Below the pieces are notes generated by a model. That model did no database searches, was not told the DNA's origin, and saw only the letters and a program-made list of their open reading frames with translations. This document shows positions 25,733 through 38,368 of a stretch of DNA of 64,000 bases, piece by piece (the first letter of the stretch is position 1; each line of letters opens with the position of its first letter). A program made the position numbers and the translations under genes. Origin of the DNA: Archegozetes longisetosus (Eukaryota; Arthropoda; Arachnida; Sarcoptiformes; Trhypochthoniidae); NCBI GenBank assembly GCA_018873245.2, contig JAEMBT020000001.1, positions 12,822,220 to 12,886,219 on the forward strand, read 5' to 3'.

Positions 25733-26393
25733 CAGGGCGTAAAAATTGACCACTATATTTGAAATGTTTATAATTTCAAAACGATGAAATATTTTATTGA
25801 AATTCTTTCACAGAAAGAAAGTAGAATAATGGGAGTTTATGATATAATGTGTTCAAAATACAGAGTGTAAAATAATTTATCACTATATTTGTTTTATTAT
25901 AACTTTATTCCTAAGGTTTTGAAAGTTCAAACTTAGTGAGTATTTTCCTTAGATATTGAAGTTATTTTTGCCGTTTGATATTTGTTTACAATCACTTTTT
26001 AAAAAATGGTTGAACTTAGTTCCTGTAGTACTTTTAATCTCATCGCCCTTGACTGTTCTGGAAGCATAGATTGGCCACTTCATTCTTCTGATATGAATCC
26101 TTGCGATTATTTTCTTTGGGGATACCATAAAGATAAAGTCTACGCTAAGAATCCTCGGTCAATAGAAGAGTTCGAAAGTGAAATTGAAAGTGAAATATTC
26201 AATATTTCTAATACAGTATTTAATGACGTTATCGACAGTTTTCAAGTTCGATTACGCCACGTTCATCTAGAGAACAGATGGCATTTCGAACATATCATTT
26301 CATAAACTCCCACTTTTCTACTTTCTTTTCGTAAAAAAAATTTCAAAACTCCTTGTACTTTTGAAATATAGTGGTCAATTATTTTACGCCATG
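25733..26393 (+). mobile_element. Composite mariner-type fold-back element
   Basis: The outer ends CAGGGCGTAAAA and the inverted CATGGCGTAAAATA are flanked by TA (25731-25732, 26394-26395). The first 126 bases are an inverted copy of the right end, including the transposase stop region. A second left-type end, CAGAGTGTAAAATAATT, starts at 25861 directly after another TA. The body is thus one copy (25861-26393) with an inverted 3' end of a sister copy joined at a TA. Confidence 0.75.
26006..26305 (+). pseudogene. Mariner-family transposase, C-terminal part
   Basis: Ninety-nine residues contain WPLHSSDMNPCDYFLWGYHK followed by DKVYAKNPRSIEEF and end in RWHFEHII. This covers the segment around the third catalytic acid (SPDLNP-D-FLWG) to the C-terminus. 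The N-terminal DNA-binding domain and the first two catalytic residues are missing, so it is inactive alone. It belongs to the composite element 25733-26393. Confidence 0.8.
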
Positions 26394-26395
26394 TA

Positions 26396-27140
26396 TCTTC
26401 CACAACTTTCAGTCAAAATACGCACTACTAACGACTTACTTTGTCCTTATTTTCAGTCTAAACCAATATCTATTTAATGTATATTTCATTCATAAGAAAG
26501 AATTATTTAAAGTCCATTTTCAAGCTTTTGTATAAAGACTTTAAAATATGGACAAACTATATATAAACTGACTAATTTTCTTATATTCTATTGATTACAA
26601 AAGACTGAAATTGATTTGAGTTGCATCCTACTTATAGACTTAGGCGAAGTTGCCCTGAAACATGTTGCTTATTGTGATGAGCGATTGCGATCGCAAGCAG
26701 ACAAATGAAGGTCAGTTATCGAAAATCCGTTAATCAGACAAAATATAAACACCAAATGGACATAACGAGAGAATCGGTTAAGAGATCTGCTTGCTGTAGT
26801 GTTTGGGATATGAAAGCGTGTTGCAAAAGCTGCTAAAAGTATTCGGAAATGAGGTGAAAAGCGGCAAGAGACGTGAGAAGATGCTATTCGATAGAAATGT
26901 TAAGAAGAAGCGTTAGATATGTGGCTGGAATAGCATTCAGAATATACTTCTATTTACTTTCAAATTGGCAACTAATATAATTGTATGGGTTATTATACTA
27001 TTTATCGTGCGTTTTGCTTTTAAATAAAGCTATTTCTAGTCACTTCTTGAATCTTACTCAGCTTAATTTTGGTTTACTATCTATTTAGTTAAATATTTTG
27101 ATCTAAGTTAATTGTTGTTAAAGAAAATACATTGGACGTA
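26396..27140. other. Intergenic, nothing recognised
   Basis: AT-rich with one 12-base palindrome, TTGCGATCGCAA, near 26688. No exon is supported. Confidence 0.4.
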
Positions 27141-27545
27141 CACTCGGTTCCAATAATATATGTAAGCATCTCATCCCATGATGATGCGTGAGGAGTAAAG
27201 TTTGTAGGGCTGGATTAGTAATTATTTCTTTTATATGCGGACTAATAGTTTTAATGCACATTTACTAACCAAATAGAGTTGAAAAATATAAACTTTTAAG
27301 GTTTGACTAAACTTTGAATTTGACTAAAAGTTTGATTGCTTATAATTAAGTTCATATTTTATTCGAATAAAATGTGAATTTTTTGTATGAGTAAAAACTT
27401 TGAAAAATATATTTGCAATGACTAATTAATAAAACTCAATGATATTAATATTTCAATATTTTATTATATAATGTTACCCTTAGTTTGCTCCCAAAGTTAT
27501 CACTGATTAATCCGAGATCATCACACATATTATTGGAACCGAGTG
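27141..27545. mobile_element. MITE with TA duplication
   Basis: The ends CACTCGGTTCCAATAATAT and its complement are flanked by TA (27139-27140, 27546-27547). The inverted match is about 25 bases. The interior is AT-rich and non-coding, with the palindrome ATTTTATTCGAATAAAAT near 27357. Tc1/mariner-type by its duplication. Confidence 0.8.
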
Positions 27546-27547
27546 TA

Positions 27548-30004
27548 CTTGAATTTTGATAAACTAATAGTATACTATTACGTGATTATTATATATTTAA
27601 CGGAAAGTGCAGTAAATATTTCGTAGAATTCAGATAAATTATTTGTTCAGCGTTGTTCAAAATGAGTTTAATATTTTTCAAAACATATGAGAACTTTATT
27701 TTGAAGATTAAGTTACACAGCATAAACACATGAACTGATAGACTTGAAAACATATCACTTAACTACTGGTTTGTGCAATAGTCGATTAACTGTTAAAAAG
27801 TTATCTTTCGTTCAGAATGATGTGATGTGTTTGACATTCAACCAAAGTTAAATCGTTTTAAGTTTTTTCATCCAGCGAACTAAAGCAAGTTGTTTTTCGG
27901 CATGATCCACTAATTATTGTTGAATCGATGAATACATTTCAAGAATATAATCTATTGAATAGAATTGAGTTCTAAAAAATAAAAATCTGATAAACTGTCT
28001 GCACACAACTAGTACCCATAGTGAACTATAGATTCCTATAAGCGAATCATAGGATGTTTTCATTCTAATAGCATTGACAAAAAATTTTCAACTATTACTT
28101 TACTAACAAACTTGAGATTTGAATTAATTTGATATATCTTCGGATTGTATTAATATTATAGATATACTATTTCTAAAAAATCTATCAAATTGAATGTTAG
28201 AATTGTTTGATTAGCTGACGTGACATAAGACCAAAGACCTATAGTGACTTTCATGGCTAAAGTCGTGGCGATGTCGGAGTTCATTAGCATAATAATTATC
28301 ACATTTTTGGTATGCTCTTCTGTCGTATCGTTTCAGATGCTAATACATTTTTATGTAAGAAACATAAGCACACACAATAATATTAATAGAAAGAGGCTTC
28401 AACTGTATTAATGCCAAATCAAGGTCTTCCTATTGATAGCTTTCAAGCAAACAGAAAATGTTCGCCTTTCCTCTCATTTTTTGCATAACACTTTGCCATA
28501 AAAGGCAATATTACTCAAACTATGCTCGTTTTAAGTTCATGCATAATGCATGTCATGAGTGCTGACCTTCAACTCTTCTATTTCATAAACGTTTGAAACA
28601 GCGTTTCATCTGCTATGATTTTCCATGAATAGAATACATCGATCGAGATTTAGTTTGAGTTAGTTTCAGACAAATAGTTATGAATACAGCCTATTTTTAA
28701 GTCAAGTAAAATTATCGACTAAATAATTGAAATATTTTTAGTTATTTTTCTAGTTATGTATCAAGTGCAAGGTTTGAGTTTAGCTAAATCTGAACACATT
28801 CCACACATAGATTTAGGAGAAGTAGGCTTAAAGGATATTCATATTTGTCAAGCACTATTTAGAAAATATTAATACGAACTAATGTGTAGCTAATTATAGT
28901 AGGGAAGTCACTCAAACACTTCTCGAGCATCAAGTGTATGAAAGATCAGAATCTATTAAACGCCTAGTTCGTTGGGGAGTGTGGGTAGCAAAGGCCTCGC
29001 ATTTTGCTTATGATTCAATAGATTTAAGTAATTTAATTAAGTCTAGAAATTAATATTATATCAATTGAGAACATTATTAAAATATAGTCTGTAGTGTATT
29101 TATTTATATCTGAGCTCTAAAATCATTTAAACTTTTCGTTAAGTCAAACTATTTTTCAATGTTTGCTTATTTTGAGAAATTATAAACAAAACTTTGTGTA
29201 AGTCAAATATTATGTACAACACAATTGTATCGTAAATTATTGTTTAGCTCTTATTACTGTATTTTCATATTAAGTGTGTGCTTGCAGTTGTATTAGAGCA
29301 TAAAATTAAGTATCAAATTATTTTTAGTAAAGCTTAAGGAAAACTACCCGAAATTCCCTCAAAACTAATTAATTATTTATGAGCTCGACGTTAGTGAAGT
29401 GAATGATTAGATAACTTTGTTTGGTTGATATATTTTATCATATGTTAGCTTTTTATTGCTTCTGTATTAGTTTTTTTGAAAGCCAGATTTAATAACACTT
29501 TTGGTAATAACCTTAAGTTTGTTGCGCAAAATAATATAGATAACATATAATAATGACAAAAATTATATAAACAATCATATCACAGTATATTTAATGACAA
29601 ATTAATTATTTGTTTATTGTTCAAGTTTTAGAGTAAACACATTCAAGCATTTACTAAATTATTTGAAAATTATCAAAACAAAAAGTCGTATTTGACAAAA
29701 ACACGAGCTTCTTTGTTTATATTAACTTTGTATTAAACATTGATTTTAAGCATTTAAATCAATTTGCGAATCATATGATCCGAGGCTAGAAAACATTGCT
29801 CTTATTTTTGGTTGTCACAACAGGTTAAAAATAACTTTATAAACAGTTATCGCTAAGCACTCTTCCTTTTTTTCAATTCCATGTCACTTCTATTCAAATT
29901 TTGAGTTTATTTCTAAAGAATAATAAATCAAATTTGCTAAGTTTTTATCAGAACATCAATGAATAAATTCAGTGTTTGATAAATTAAACTGTTCTGATTA
30001 ACTG
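27548..30004. other. Intergenic, nothing recognised
   Basis: About 2.5 kb of AT-rich sequence. I see no supported exon, RNA gene or bounded repeat. Confidence 0.45.
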
Positions 30005-30579
30005 TGTTACAGAGCACTAAACGGCTCTATATTGCTATATAGCAGTGTATTGCTATGTAGTGTTATAGAGTTAGAGTTAGTGTTAGAGCTGGTGTTAGAG
30101 TTAGCGTTAGTATTAGATATTATATGTATTAGATATGTGTTTGCATTGTAAGTATGTATGTATGTAAGTTTGTATGTAGCATGGGCCCCAAGTGAGGGGT
30201 CACGCTTCATAAACTTAATGTTTGTTTTGTTTTATTTCAAAGTTTAAAAGAGAAAAAGTATAGAGAGTTGGAAGAAATAGTTAGTGATATTTTAGATACG
30301 AGTTAGTTATGTTTTAGATATAAGAGAGTTTGGAGGTGAAGAGAACAAGTGTGCACACTATAGATGTATTGAGTTATTATTTGTGTATTGGTCTTTATTT
30401 GGAAAATTTTGATATTTTTGTATTTTATCTATTTGTCAAAACTTATATCGTATCAATAAATATAATATTTTATGTGTACTGGTGTTTATAACTGTGTTTT
30501 TCCAGAATAACTGTCATTGTTTTCAGTACAGTTATAGAAGTCCAGTCCTATAGTAACAGTAAGTCCAGTAACTGTAACA
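30005..30579. mobile_element. Solo LTR
   Basis: The block begins TGTTACAG and ends CTGTAACA, and ACTG is repeated directly on both sides (30001-30004, 30580-30583). Inside are an AATAAA signal near 30456 and simple repeats built on GTTAGA and GTATGTAT (30060-30175). No internal coding region or second LTR lies next to it, so it is a solo LTR fossil. The short duplication suggests a Ty3-like or related family, and the intact ends suggest moderate age. Confidence 0.7.
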
Positions 30580-30583
30580 ACTG

Positions 30584-31704
30584 TTCACTTACATAAGTAT
30601 TATACGTATTAGTTATATAAAAATCAGCGGTTAATGTAGTTTTTAAGCGAACACATAAACAGTTTTAATTACAATTCTAGTAATACCTACATGTAGTAAT
30701 TTTTATTTATTATATAACAATTTTGTAGAGACTAATTATGTACTCTGGATAATAGACACTCATCTTTATAGAAAATATAAACTGAGTTTAAAGTATGACA
30801 CAAGAACTATATGGTCATAAACTGAACGCATAGTTGTCTCAATCGACAGCAAAGCTGTGCATAACTATTTAATTACATAGCAGTTATGAGCGTTAATGTT
30901 TTCATGCACTTTCAATCATGATTAAGTTCAATAGTCTAGTAGCGCTAATTTTTAAAATCTCTTTTGATTGAGTTTCTCATCAAATTCCTATTGCAGCCTC
31001 ATAATTGAAGAGAAGTACAAGTAATTCAATAATGTTTTAAGTGTCTGACTTTTCTGAGCTCATACCTTGAGTGTAAGTTCAAATCTAGTATTGCCTTAAA
31101 ATAATTTTCAATCTAAAAAATGAAATTGCCTCATAGTAATCTTTAAGCAAAGCTTTATCAACAAAATTATAATTCAAAAATAAGCCTATATTCCTAGTGG
31201 TAGTATTGGCACTGGTTCACTAAAAAGTGCATGTCATCTAATAATTCCACGAGAATAGTGTTAACGAGTGTTTTGTCACAAGCGAGCGGTAATTATCACC
31301 AATAAATTAGATAAGATGACTTCATGTTTGTATAACGTACTCGTAATAAATATAGAATGATATATAAGTCTTGAATATCTAATAATAGTCAATTAACTCG
31401 TTTTAACTCTTTTGCACTTTGGTTTGATTAGGATTTCACGCTTAAAGGACTAGTCTAACAACACTAAAATGTACTAAAATGTGAGCAGTATGATGTAAAA
31501 AATCTGTTTTACTTATTTGCTTAGTTGCTGACACCCTTAGCACCAAGAACAATTTGAAACTATAAGTTTGCCAAAACTTTGTCTAAAACGAAAGTTTTCA
31601 AACAAACTTATTTTAAACTAAATCTAAAAACAGAAAAAAACTCATTTTCACTTATAAATAAATAAGTAGAAAGAAGATTAAATCAATTTTTACAAACAAA
31701 TCAA
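30584..31704. other. Intergenic, nothing recognised
   Basis: AT-rich sequence without supported features. Confidence 0.4.
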
Positions 31705-31706
31705 TA

Positions 31707-34155
31707 CAGTGAAAGTTGTGCTAAGCGACCACTCCAGCGTGCAAATCTTTCGATCGCTTTAGACAACTGGTCGCTCTACAAAATCTAAGTTATGAATGAA
31801 TGGAAAGTATGATTCAATAAGTATTTAATATTTATTTATTTTATTTATTAAAATAAAGATAATAATGTCTCAATTTTCAATACCACTTCGAATTAGACGC
31901 AAAAAAGTTTAATGAAAAATTTGACGTTTACTCAAGTAAACAATAATTGACATCAATTATTCTCCAGTTTTACAAGTTGCAAGTCAGGTTTTCATAAAGA
32001 GAAATGTGTTCTCGTTTTCAGCTTATTAATACATATTCCAGTGCTTGAGAATTAGTAACTTCACTTTTAATATAATTTTCTTCAGTCGATAAATAACGCT
32101 CACTTATTTCTTCGTCTGACATATTTGCTTGAGTCCAATCTTTCATTCAATAATGAACTGAAAAGATTTTCTTCTCGTTAGTCTATAGTCACTCTAGATG
32201 TTATCAATTCATCATTAAATGATACTAGCTCTTCTGAACTTATTGCTTCATCTATCTGTTCAAAAAGTGAATTCATTTCTTCAGTTTCAATTCTTTCATT
32301 AAAAACATCAAACTCTGTTCAATTGAGTTTAAATCCAGATTTTAAGAAACAAAATTTGATTGTATGAGACTTAATTTCACTCCACACGTCTTCTACCCAA
32401 TAACAACAATCCGGAATTTTGGTTGATTCCAAAACTATTGTGAGATTTTTGTTTTGTTTCATTAATGGTAGAACTTTAAGCGTGACTTTTTTCTAAATTT
32501 CCTCTTAAAGCTTTCAGCAATCATTTGATCTAGAGGTTAAATGACAGAAGTGGTATACGCCAGTAGATAATTAAGGCAAACATTACTCAATTCATCCGTA
32601 CAAGGATGTTGAAACATTATTAAAAAAATGAATTCATCGATTTTATTTTTCATATCTTCTTTAATTCTTATAAGCCGTTTATGAAATATTGATGTGCTGG
32701 TTCATGCCTTAGAATTGCTTCCATAGATTACCGGTAGTTCTGTTTCATTTGTGTTTATTTTAGTAAAATTTCGTGGTGTCTCTGGTTTAACAATAATTAA
32801 AGGTTCAATTTTTGTTCGTTAAGTCTACAGCACAACAATAATGTAGTCCTTTTTTAGACCTTTTGCCTATATTAGGTTTTTCAGTCTTATTAACCAATGA
32901 TTTGGTTGGAAGTCCTTTAAAGAATAGTCCACTTTCATCAAAATTAAATAAATTCTTTATCTTCAAATCTTTCACAAAGTTCTTTCATTCTTTTTTTACA
33001 GTTAGTCACTGCTTCTTCATTCACATCAGCGCTTTCTCCAGACAAGACACTAAAGGACATATGAAAATTTGTCTCAATGAAGTGCACAGATAAATTTTTT
33101 CTAAACCAGCACAAGACCAATTTTAATGCAAAGTGTATGAGTCACATAAGAATTTTTTCACACTTTTTAAGAATTCTATTCCCATAATCTGATCTCATAG
33201 TACAAACTTTTTTCACTCATTATTATTAATTTATTAATTTGTTTTCATGACTTATTTTGACTCCACTTTTCAGACAAAAATATTATTTTTGTTTTGATTT
33301 AATCAATTTGTTCAAACCCTGAATCCAAGCTAAGAGATGAGATTTTGAAAAAGTTTGGAAAAGTAAAAATCATGTCGCGGCTAAAATTCAAAACTAAGTT
33401 CGGTTTATGATTGAAATTTTGTTGAGTCTTTAAGAGAACAAAGTTTGAATTTGTGCACTTCTTTGAGACAAGCTTTCGTATGTCATTTTCAGAATCATTG
33501 AAGCCAATCATCAGATCCTTTAAATCCTTTAATTTCCAATTTTTATACTATTTTTTTGGCTTTTTTGAATAAGAGGATCAAATATTTGGATATTATTACC
33601 TCGAGACAACTCAAACCACTCTTTAGCAAATGCATCAATTTTAAGATATGTTAAATTCTCAATAATAATATATCTATTTGACGGAACTAATTCTTCATAA
33701 GCTTTAAAGTGTTCATCACTTTTTTAAGATTGTTTGCATATGGGTTTCACTCACTTTAAATTTTGTCTCTGAAGCTCTTCGAGTCATTTTCGGATTTTTC
33801 TCGAATTCTATGACTTCAAACTTTCCTCTAAAGTTAAAAGTTTCTTAACTATTTTAATTGTAGTCATTACTATTGAATTATATCTTCGAAATGATTTCTA
33901 TCGATAATTTAAGACACATTTTTCTCTTTAAATGTGTTTATTTACTAAACATTTTCATATATTAGTCATTATTTAATGGGAATGTACGGCTAAATCTAAA
34001 ATCTAAATATTTTAAATACAGGGTAAAATTTATTAAGTTTTCAGTTTGTTCAATTGTAGTGGTCGGTCTATTTAGATGCTGACTAGACTATAGGATCTGT
34101 ATGAACTTGGTTGCGGTCGCATAACTCAGATGGTCATTCTATTTGGATTGTTATG
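31707..34155 (-). mobile_element. pogo/Tigger element
   Basis: The left end CAGTGAAAGTTGTGCTAAGC followed by GACCACTC resembles Tigger termini and follows TA (31705-31706). The right end is more decayed and is followed by TA at 34156. It contains GGTCATTCTATTTGG and repeated GGTCG words. A Tigger-type transposase relic fills the interior on the minus strand. Total length about 2.45 kb, which is usual for full-length Tigger elements. Confidence 0.7.
32180..33850 (-). pseudogene. Tigger (pogo) transposase, broken
   Basis: Reading down the minus strand, the parts appear in the right order. First is a psq-like helix-turn-helix (RGKFEVIEFEKNPKMTR, then FKVSETHMQTILKK). Then comes a CENPB-type domain (AKEWFELSRGNNIQIFDPLIQ). 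The DDE domain follows, with the first acid in FINFDESGLFFKGLP (about 32935) and later QPLDQMIAESFKRKFRKK, and last an acidic C-terminal tail. Several stops and frame changes separate the blocks. The middle catalytic acid region (LFLDNA in the family) is not recognisable. No recent activity is likely. Confidence 0.75.
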
Positions 34156-34760
34156 TATTGAAAAAAATAGTGTCGACTAAAATGCGTGGTTGTATCTCAA
34201 CTGCTCGTTCTACTTAGTTAATCGTGAATATAACTTTCATTGCATAATCTTTTGCTCATTTTATCAAGTTGCTTCTAATTTAGATGTTTTAGATGCGAAA
34301 TATAATCTCTTATTCATTGAATTTTTATTATATGGAGACAATATATTTTTGGTTATCGTTTCATATTCTGGCGAGAAAGGCAAGTAATTATATCTATTGT
34401 GTAATATTTTAGTATATTTTAAACGAACTATGATGTATAACCTTGCATCACTATCTATAGGTATTACAATTATATCATATAGATTCTTTATTTCTTATTC
34501 TGCACACTAAATAAAACCATTAGATGATACCATTTTCATGTAATTTATTCATATTTGCTTGCACTAAGTATAAAGATGGTTCAGTATGATTCTATTTCTT
34601 CAAAAATTTGTTAACTTTTATATTCCACTTATTTATAAATGAAAGTCCATCGCTTATTTATTGCATTAAAAAAGTATATTTGGATTCGTTAAAAAATTAA
34701 GTTTAGCATCGGTATGTTCTAACACTGCATCTCAAGAACGTTTTGATACTGAATAATGAT

Positions 34761-34982
34761 CTAATTGATTAACTTATAATGTTCGACAGACGACTTTAGA
34801 AAAGCTCCAGCTAAATCTCTTGAGGGTAATACATCAAATGTTGGATAATTTTCAAGATTATTATTACCTTGCATTCCAATCACTCGCAAACTTTGCTGCT
34901 TTTTAATCTGAAGTTGATACATGGTTTTATTTAACATTGGAATAAAATGTTGATAATAGTGGTAACTTAGTCGCCAACTTCT
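34761..34982 (-). CDS. Possible orphan terminal exon, unrecognised
   Basis: On the minus strand a good acceptor (TATTTTTAG) at 34983 is followed by 73 open codons. They begin SWRLSYHYYQHFIPML, include NNNLENYPTFDVLPSRDLAG and end in TAG or an equivalent stop. The amino-acid mix is more protein-like than that of nearby frames. No partner exon or family was recognised, and it may be chance. Confidence 0.2.
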   Translation of the reverse strand, partial: RSWRLSYHYYQHFIPMLNKTMYQLQIKKQQSLRVIGMQGNNNLENYPTFDVLPSRDLAGAFLKSSVEHYKLIN

Positions 34983-35910
34983 AAAAATACACAAATATTT
35001 ATAGGAAAATAGTACAACCTGAATTACATGTTCTAATTCTATTCCACTTATATTAAGGAAATCTTATTCAAAGAATTGTTTAATGTATTTAAGACTGTTT
35101 ATTCTTTCATTTTTATTAAGTAAATTTCTTGCTATCTTATCAAACGAAATTGGAAATAAATCTGAAAGAATCTATAAATGTAGATTTAATTCCAGTATCT
35201 AGAATTTTAAAAATTAAACAGAAATTTCTCATCAACTACGATAGTATAAATGAAATAGTGTTAAATTCTTTACTTTTTATATAGCTTTCTCATAATAAAT
35301 TTAAAATCATAATCATTTCAATTATGAAAAATAGCTTTAATATTCAGTGATGTTCTAACTTTTAAATTACAAAACTGAAATGCAAACCAGACCGTATCGC
35401 ATAACAGGTGCACGCGGTTAACCTTTCAAAAATCAGAATAAGATCATCACAAAATTTAATCATAGATGTTTCTACAATAATGAAAAATTTTCAGTGTCAT
35501 TAAAACTTTTAAAATTTTATTGTATCTCAATTATCATTAGATCGTGACTGTGGTCCAAATGATGTTGCTCTATGGTACAGTGTCAAAACCACAAAAGGTG
35601 GATCTTTGTATTCAATGAATGCTTTAATAGTGTTTTCAACTTTAAAAGCTATATTTTCTAACAAAATATCTTATTTTCAAACTGAGCTCATATGAGGAAC
35701 CGACATTTAAACTCCTTACCCTCGAAATTAGAGGTCGGTACGAGAGTCTTTAAATTTATAGTACTACATAACAAAATACTTGAAAACCAGCCGATTTTAT
35801 CTTGTGTTCCTGATTTAAAAGTATATCTGCATAAACAAATGTAGAAATAAAAATACTACACTAATAATCGTCAGTTTAATTTTATATTTCACTAAATTTC
35901 CTAACATATG

Positions 35911-36145
35911 ATTTTTCGGAATTTTGAGAGTCGAGACTCGAAATTTCTTGATCCAGAGTAAGAAACTCTTGAAAGTGTCCATTTTTATCTATTGAATACT
36001 TAAAAATTTTATTTGAGGACCTCCTATTAAATAAAAATGATCCTTTCCACTAGTTAAAATTTAGGCTTTTGGGAATCTGGAGAAATAATCTGACATAACC
36101 TTAAAGATTCTAAATCGAGTCTCGACTCTCGAAAAATCTACCTCT
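35911..36145. repeat. Possible short MITE with inverted ends
   Basis: GAGAGTCGAGACTCGA near 35935 pairs with TCGAGTCTCGACTCTC near 36120, and GATTTTTCG lies outside each. The left end has a small insertion between the two blocks. No target duplication was determined. Confidence 0.5.
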
Positions 36146-36230
36146 ACTTGAAATCTTAATCCATTTATTGTTAATACGATATTTACTTCATGAAAAAATA
36201 ATAGAGCTTAATGTCGGTATTAAATAGAAC

Positions 36231-36358
36231 ATATGAAACCTGTTTTTGAAGAAATGTCTTAATGAATAGGCCTTTTACTGAATTCGATATTTGAAGTGTT
36301 TTGAAGCATATTAAAAGGTCTATTCGTTAAGGCATTTCTTCAAAAACAAGATTCATAT
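36231..36358. repeat. Short hairpin MITE
   Basis: Two arms of about 55 bases are near-complements: CTGTTTTTGAAGAAATG, CTTAA and GAATAG on the left, and their complements on the right. They run almost to the centre of a 128-base unit. Its outer bases ATATGAA and TTCATAT mirror each other. No coding content. Confidence 0.7.
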
Positions 36359-36740
36359 GATACTTTATTTGTGCTATTTTTATGTTTACCTTAAAAACCT
36401 CTAACAAGATATTAAATCACTTGTTCTTTTGTAAATTTTGAGAATGAATTTCATAGTAAAACCATTTGACATTTTAGTTTTCATTTTAATAAAAATTTGA
36501 ATAGCTTCGAAAGCTTAGTATTGAATTCTGAAGAAACAATACTGCAGGATTGATTATGTTTGAAGACCGGATTCAAACTAAAAACTGAGAATCCTATAGA
36601 TTTCAGCATGAGCTTGAAGAACTGACAACTGTACTTATAAACAAATATAATTTTTTCACTTGAATTTTCTAAAATGTTTAAAATCAGATTTATTAATTTC
36701 ATTAAAAATCGAGTAATTATTTTTCTATGTGTCAGAGGAA

Positions 36741-37662
36741 TTAATTATTTTCGATAGTAGTATAAATCCAATCTAGTAATGCTACGACAGATCCGTATAC
36801 ATCAGGAAAGCCTGGTTTAGCACAGGGAACACCCCACGAAACTGTTCCAACGATATACCATCTATTGTCAGATAATTTGCACTGAAGAGGACCACCAGAA
36901 TCACCGAAACAAGTTCCATGTCCTCCTTCTTTAAAACCAGCACAAATCGCATATTTAGGATCAAAATCTTTTGGATATTCTTTCACACAAACTTCAGGAT
37001 CGATGATTGGAGCAGATGTGACTTGTAGTGGGAAAACATGATCGTGTGCTAAAAAGTCATCAGAAAATTTAGAAATCGAATTAAAAACGTCCAAAGTTCA
37101 AGGAAAAAGTTGTTGAGATTTAGAATTTCTTACCTGAACTGTTAGTTTCACCCCAACCTGTGACCACACATTCAGAGTTCATTAGATCCTTAACAGTCGT
37201 CTTATTAGTTGGCAAACAAATAGGTCTCAAGTGCTTATGTTTTCCGTTAAAATCCAACTTCTGCTTCAATTTAATAAGAGAAATATCATATTTAGGTCTT
37301 CCGCCATCAGGTCCATTGATATCAGGATCATATTTGGGATGTCTATAAGTATGCGATGCATTGACATAAACTGCAGTCGATTCCACGTTTAAGTTTTTAC
37401 CGTATCTGTTGATATCATAAACTCCTAATATGAATTCACCTTTGAATAGCGGTCCCGCACAATGTCCGGCAGTCATAACCCATTCTTCATTAATGATGGT
37501 TCCGCCACAACCCAAGAATGCCATCCATGGATACTCTAGTGATTTTGTGTCATTGCCACCTATTATTCTCCACAATGGATGCGTTAAGCCTTTAATACCA
37601 CATTCAGTGTTTGCTGAACTAAGTGATGTCAATGTTAGGAATAGAACTGAAAGATATAACAT
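36741..37662 (-). CDS. Secreted chymotrypsin-fold serine protease (S1), two exons
   Basis: Exon 1 is 37134-37662 and exon 2 is 36741-37048. An 85-base GT-AG intron joins them in phase 1, giving 278 residues. A signal peptide (MLYLSVLFLTLTSLSSA) precedes a short propeptide. Cleavage after Arg in LWR-IIGG would activate the enzyme. The catalytic triad is complete: His in TAGHC, Asp in KYDISLIKL, Ser in GDSGGP. Residue 189 in chymotrypsin numbering is Gly (GTCFGDS), with Gly at 216 and 226, so trypsin-like Lys/Arg preference is not expected. A chymotrypsin- or elastase-like pocket fits better. The loop before the first disulfide (PWMAFLGCGG) is shorter than usual. Digestive or extracellular proteolysis is likely. 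A TIL-type inhibitor gene lies about 16 kb away. The gene looks intact and ends in TAA. Confidence 0.9.
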
Positions 37663-37733
37663 TGTATCAAATTTTGTTGAGCTTTCTTTGTTATTTAATA
37701 TTTAAACAGTTCTTTTGCGATCGCAAAGCTCTG

Positions 37734-37742
37734 TTATATAAA
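37734..37742 (-). promoter_or_regulatory. Candidate TATA box of the protease gene
   Basis: On the minus strand TTTATATAA lies about 75 bases upstream of the protease ATG. The 14-base palindrome TTTGCGATCGCAAA sits just downstream at about 37714-37727, near where transcription would start. Position and sequence fit a TATA box; nothing else supports it. Confidence 0.35.
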
Positions 37743-38223
37743 GCAATCATATGTGAATTCGTACAAATGCTGAGTACTTATGACTTCTAATCAGTTTGAA
37801 TTACAGATAAGGAAATAAATTAGCGTACAATTAGTATATTAGAGCAAAACTTAGTTTCAAATTTCAAAATTGATTACAATTTTCAGAGATTATGTTGTAT
37901 TATCTTAATTCAAAGGGGATGTCTCAGGATGACAATGATATAGTTAAATTAAAATGATAATGTCGTGCGAAAACAGGGTGAGAGACAATAAAAAATATGT
38001 ATATATTACTTTTATAGTTGCTATGAGTATTGCACAAGGTTGACTTTTGCTTACAAAATTCAATATGCAATTAAAATTAAACGAAACAAAATATTTTAAT
38101 CGTCTCTTCGCTAAAATGTACATCTAGTTAAGCAGTTTTAAAATATTATTGAAATGATTATATAAACAATTTTCTTGTGACGGAAAATTAACTTTGAAAA
38201 ATATAAACATGAATTATACTGTA

Positions 38224-38320
38224 TTGCCCATCGAGTCTCAAACATTTTAAATGTGAAAATAATAGCTAATATAATATACTTTTATTTTATGAAAAGAAAC
38301 TTTTGAGACTCGATGGGCAA
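38224..38320. repeat. Nested hairpin with 19-base perfect arms
   Basis: TTGCCCATCGAGTCTCAAA at 38224-38242 is mirrored exactly at 38302-38320 around an AT-rich 59-base centre. It lies inside the larger element and may be a small MITE inserted upstream of the small gene. Confidence 0.75.
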
Positions 38321-38368
38321 CAAGTCCATTTTTTCACTTATTTAAAAATATGTTTGATCTTAGCAAGA

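Larger units (their letters stand above)
34158..36230. other. Intergenic, with one possible exon and one inverted repeat
   Basis: Mostly featureless AT-rich DNA. Two things stand out and are listed separately: a possible terminal exon at 34761-34982 (minus) and an inverted pair at 35911-36145. Confidence 0.4.

Noticed and set aside
30007-30210. Asn/Ser-rich open frame
   Set aside because: It is the translation of GTTAGA-type simple repeats inside the solo LTR.
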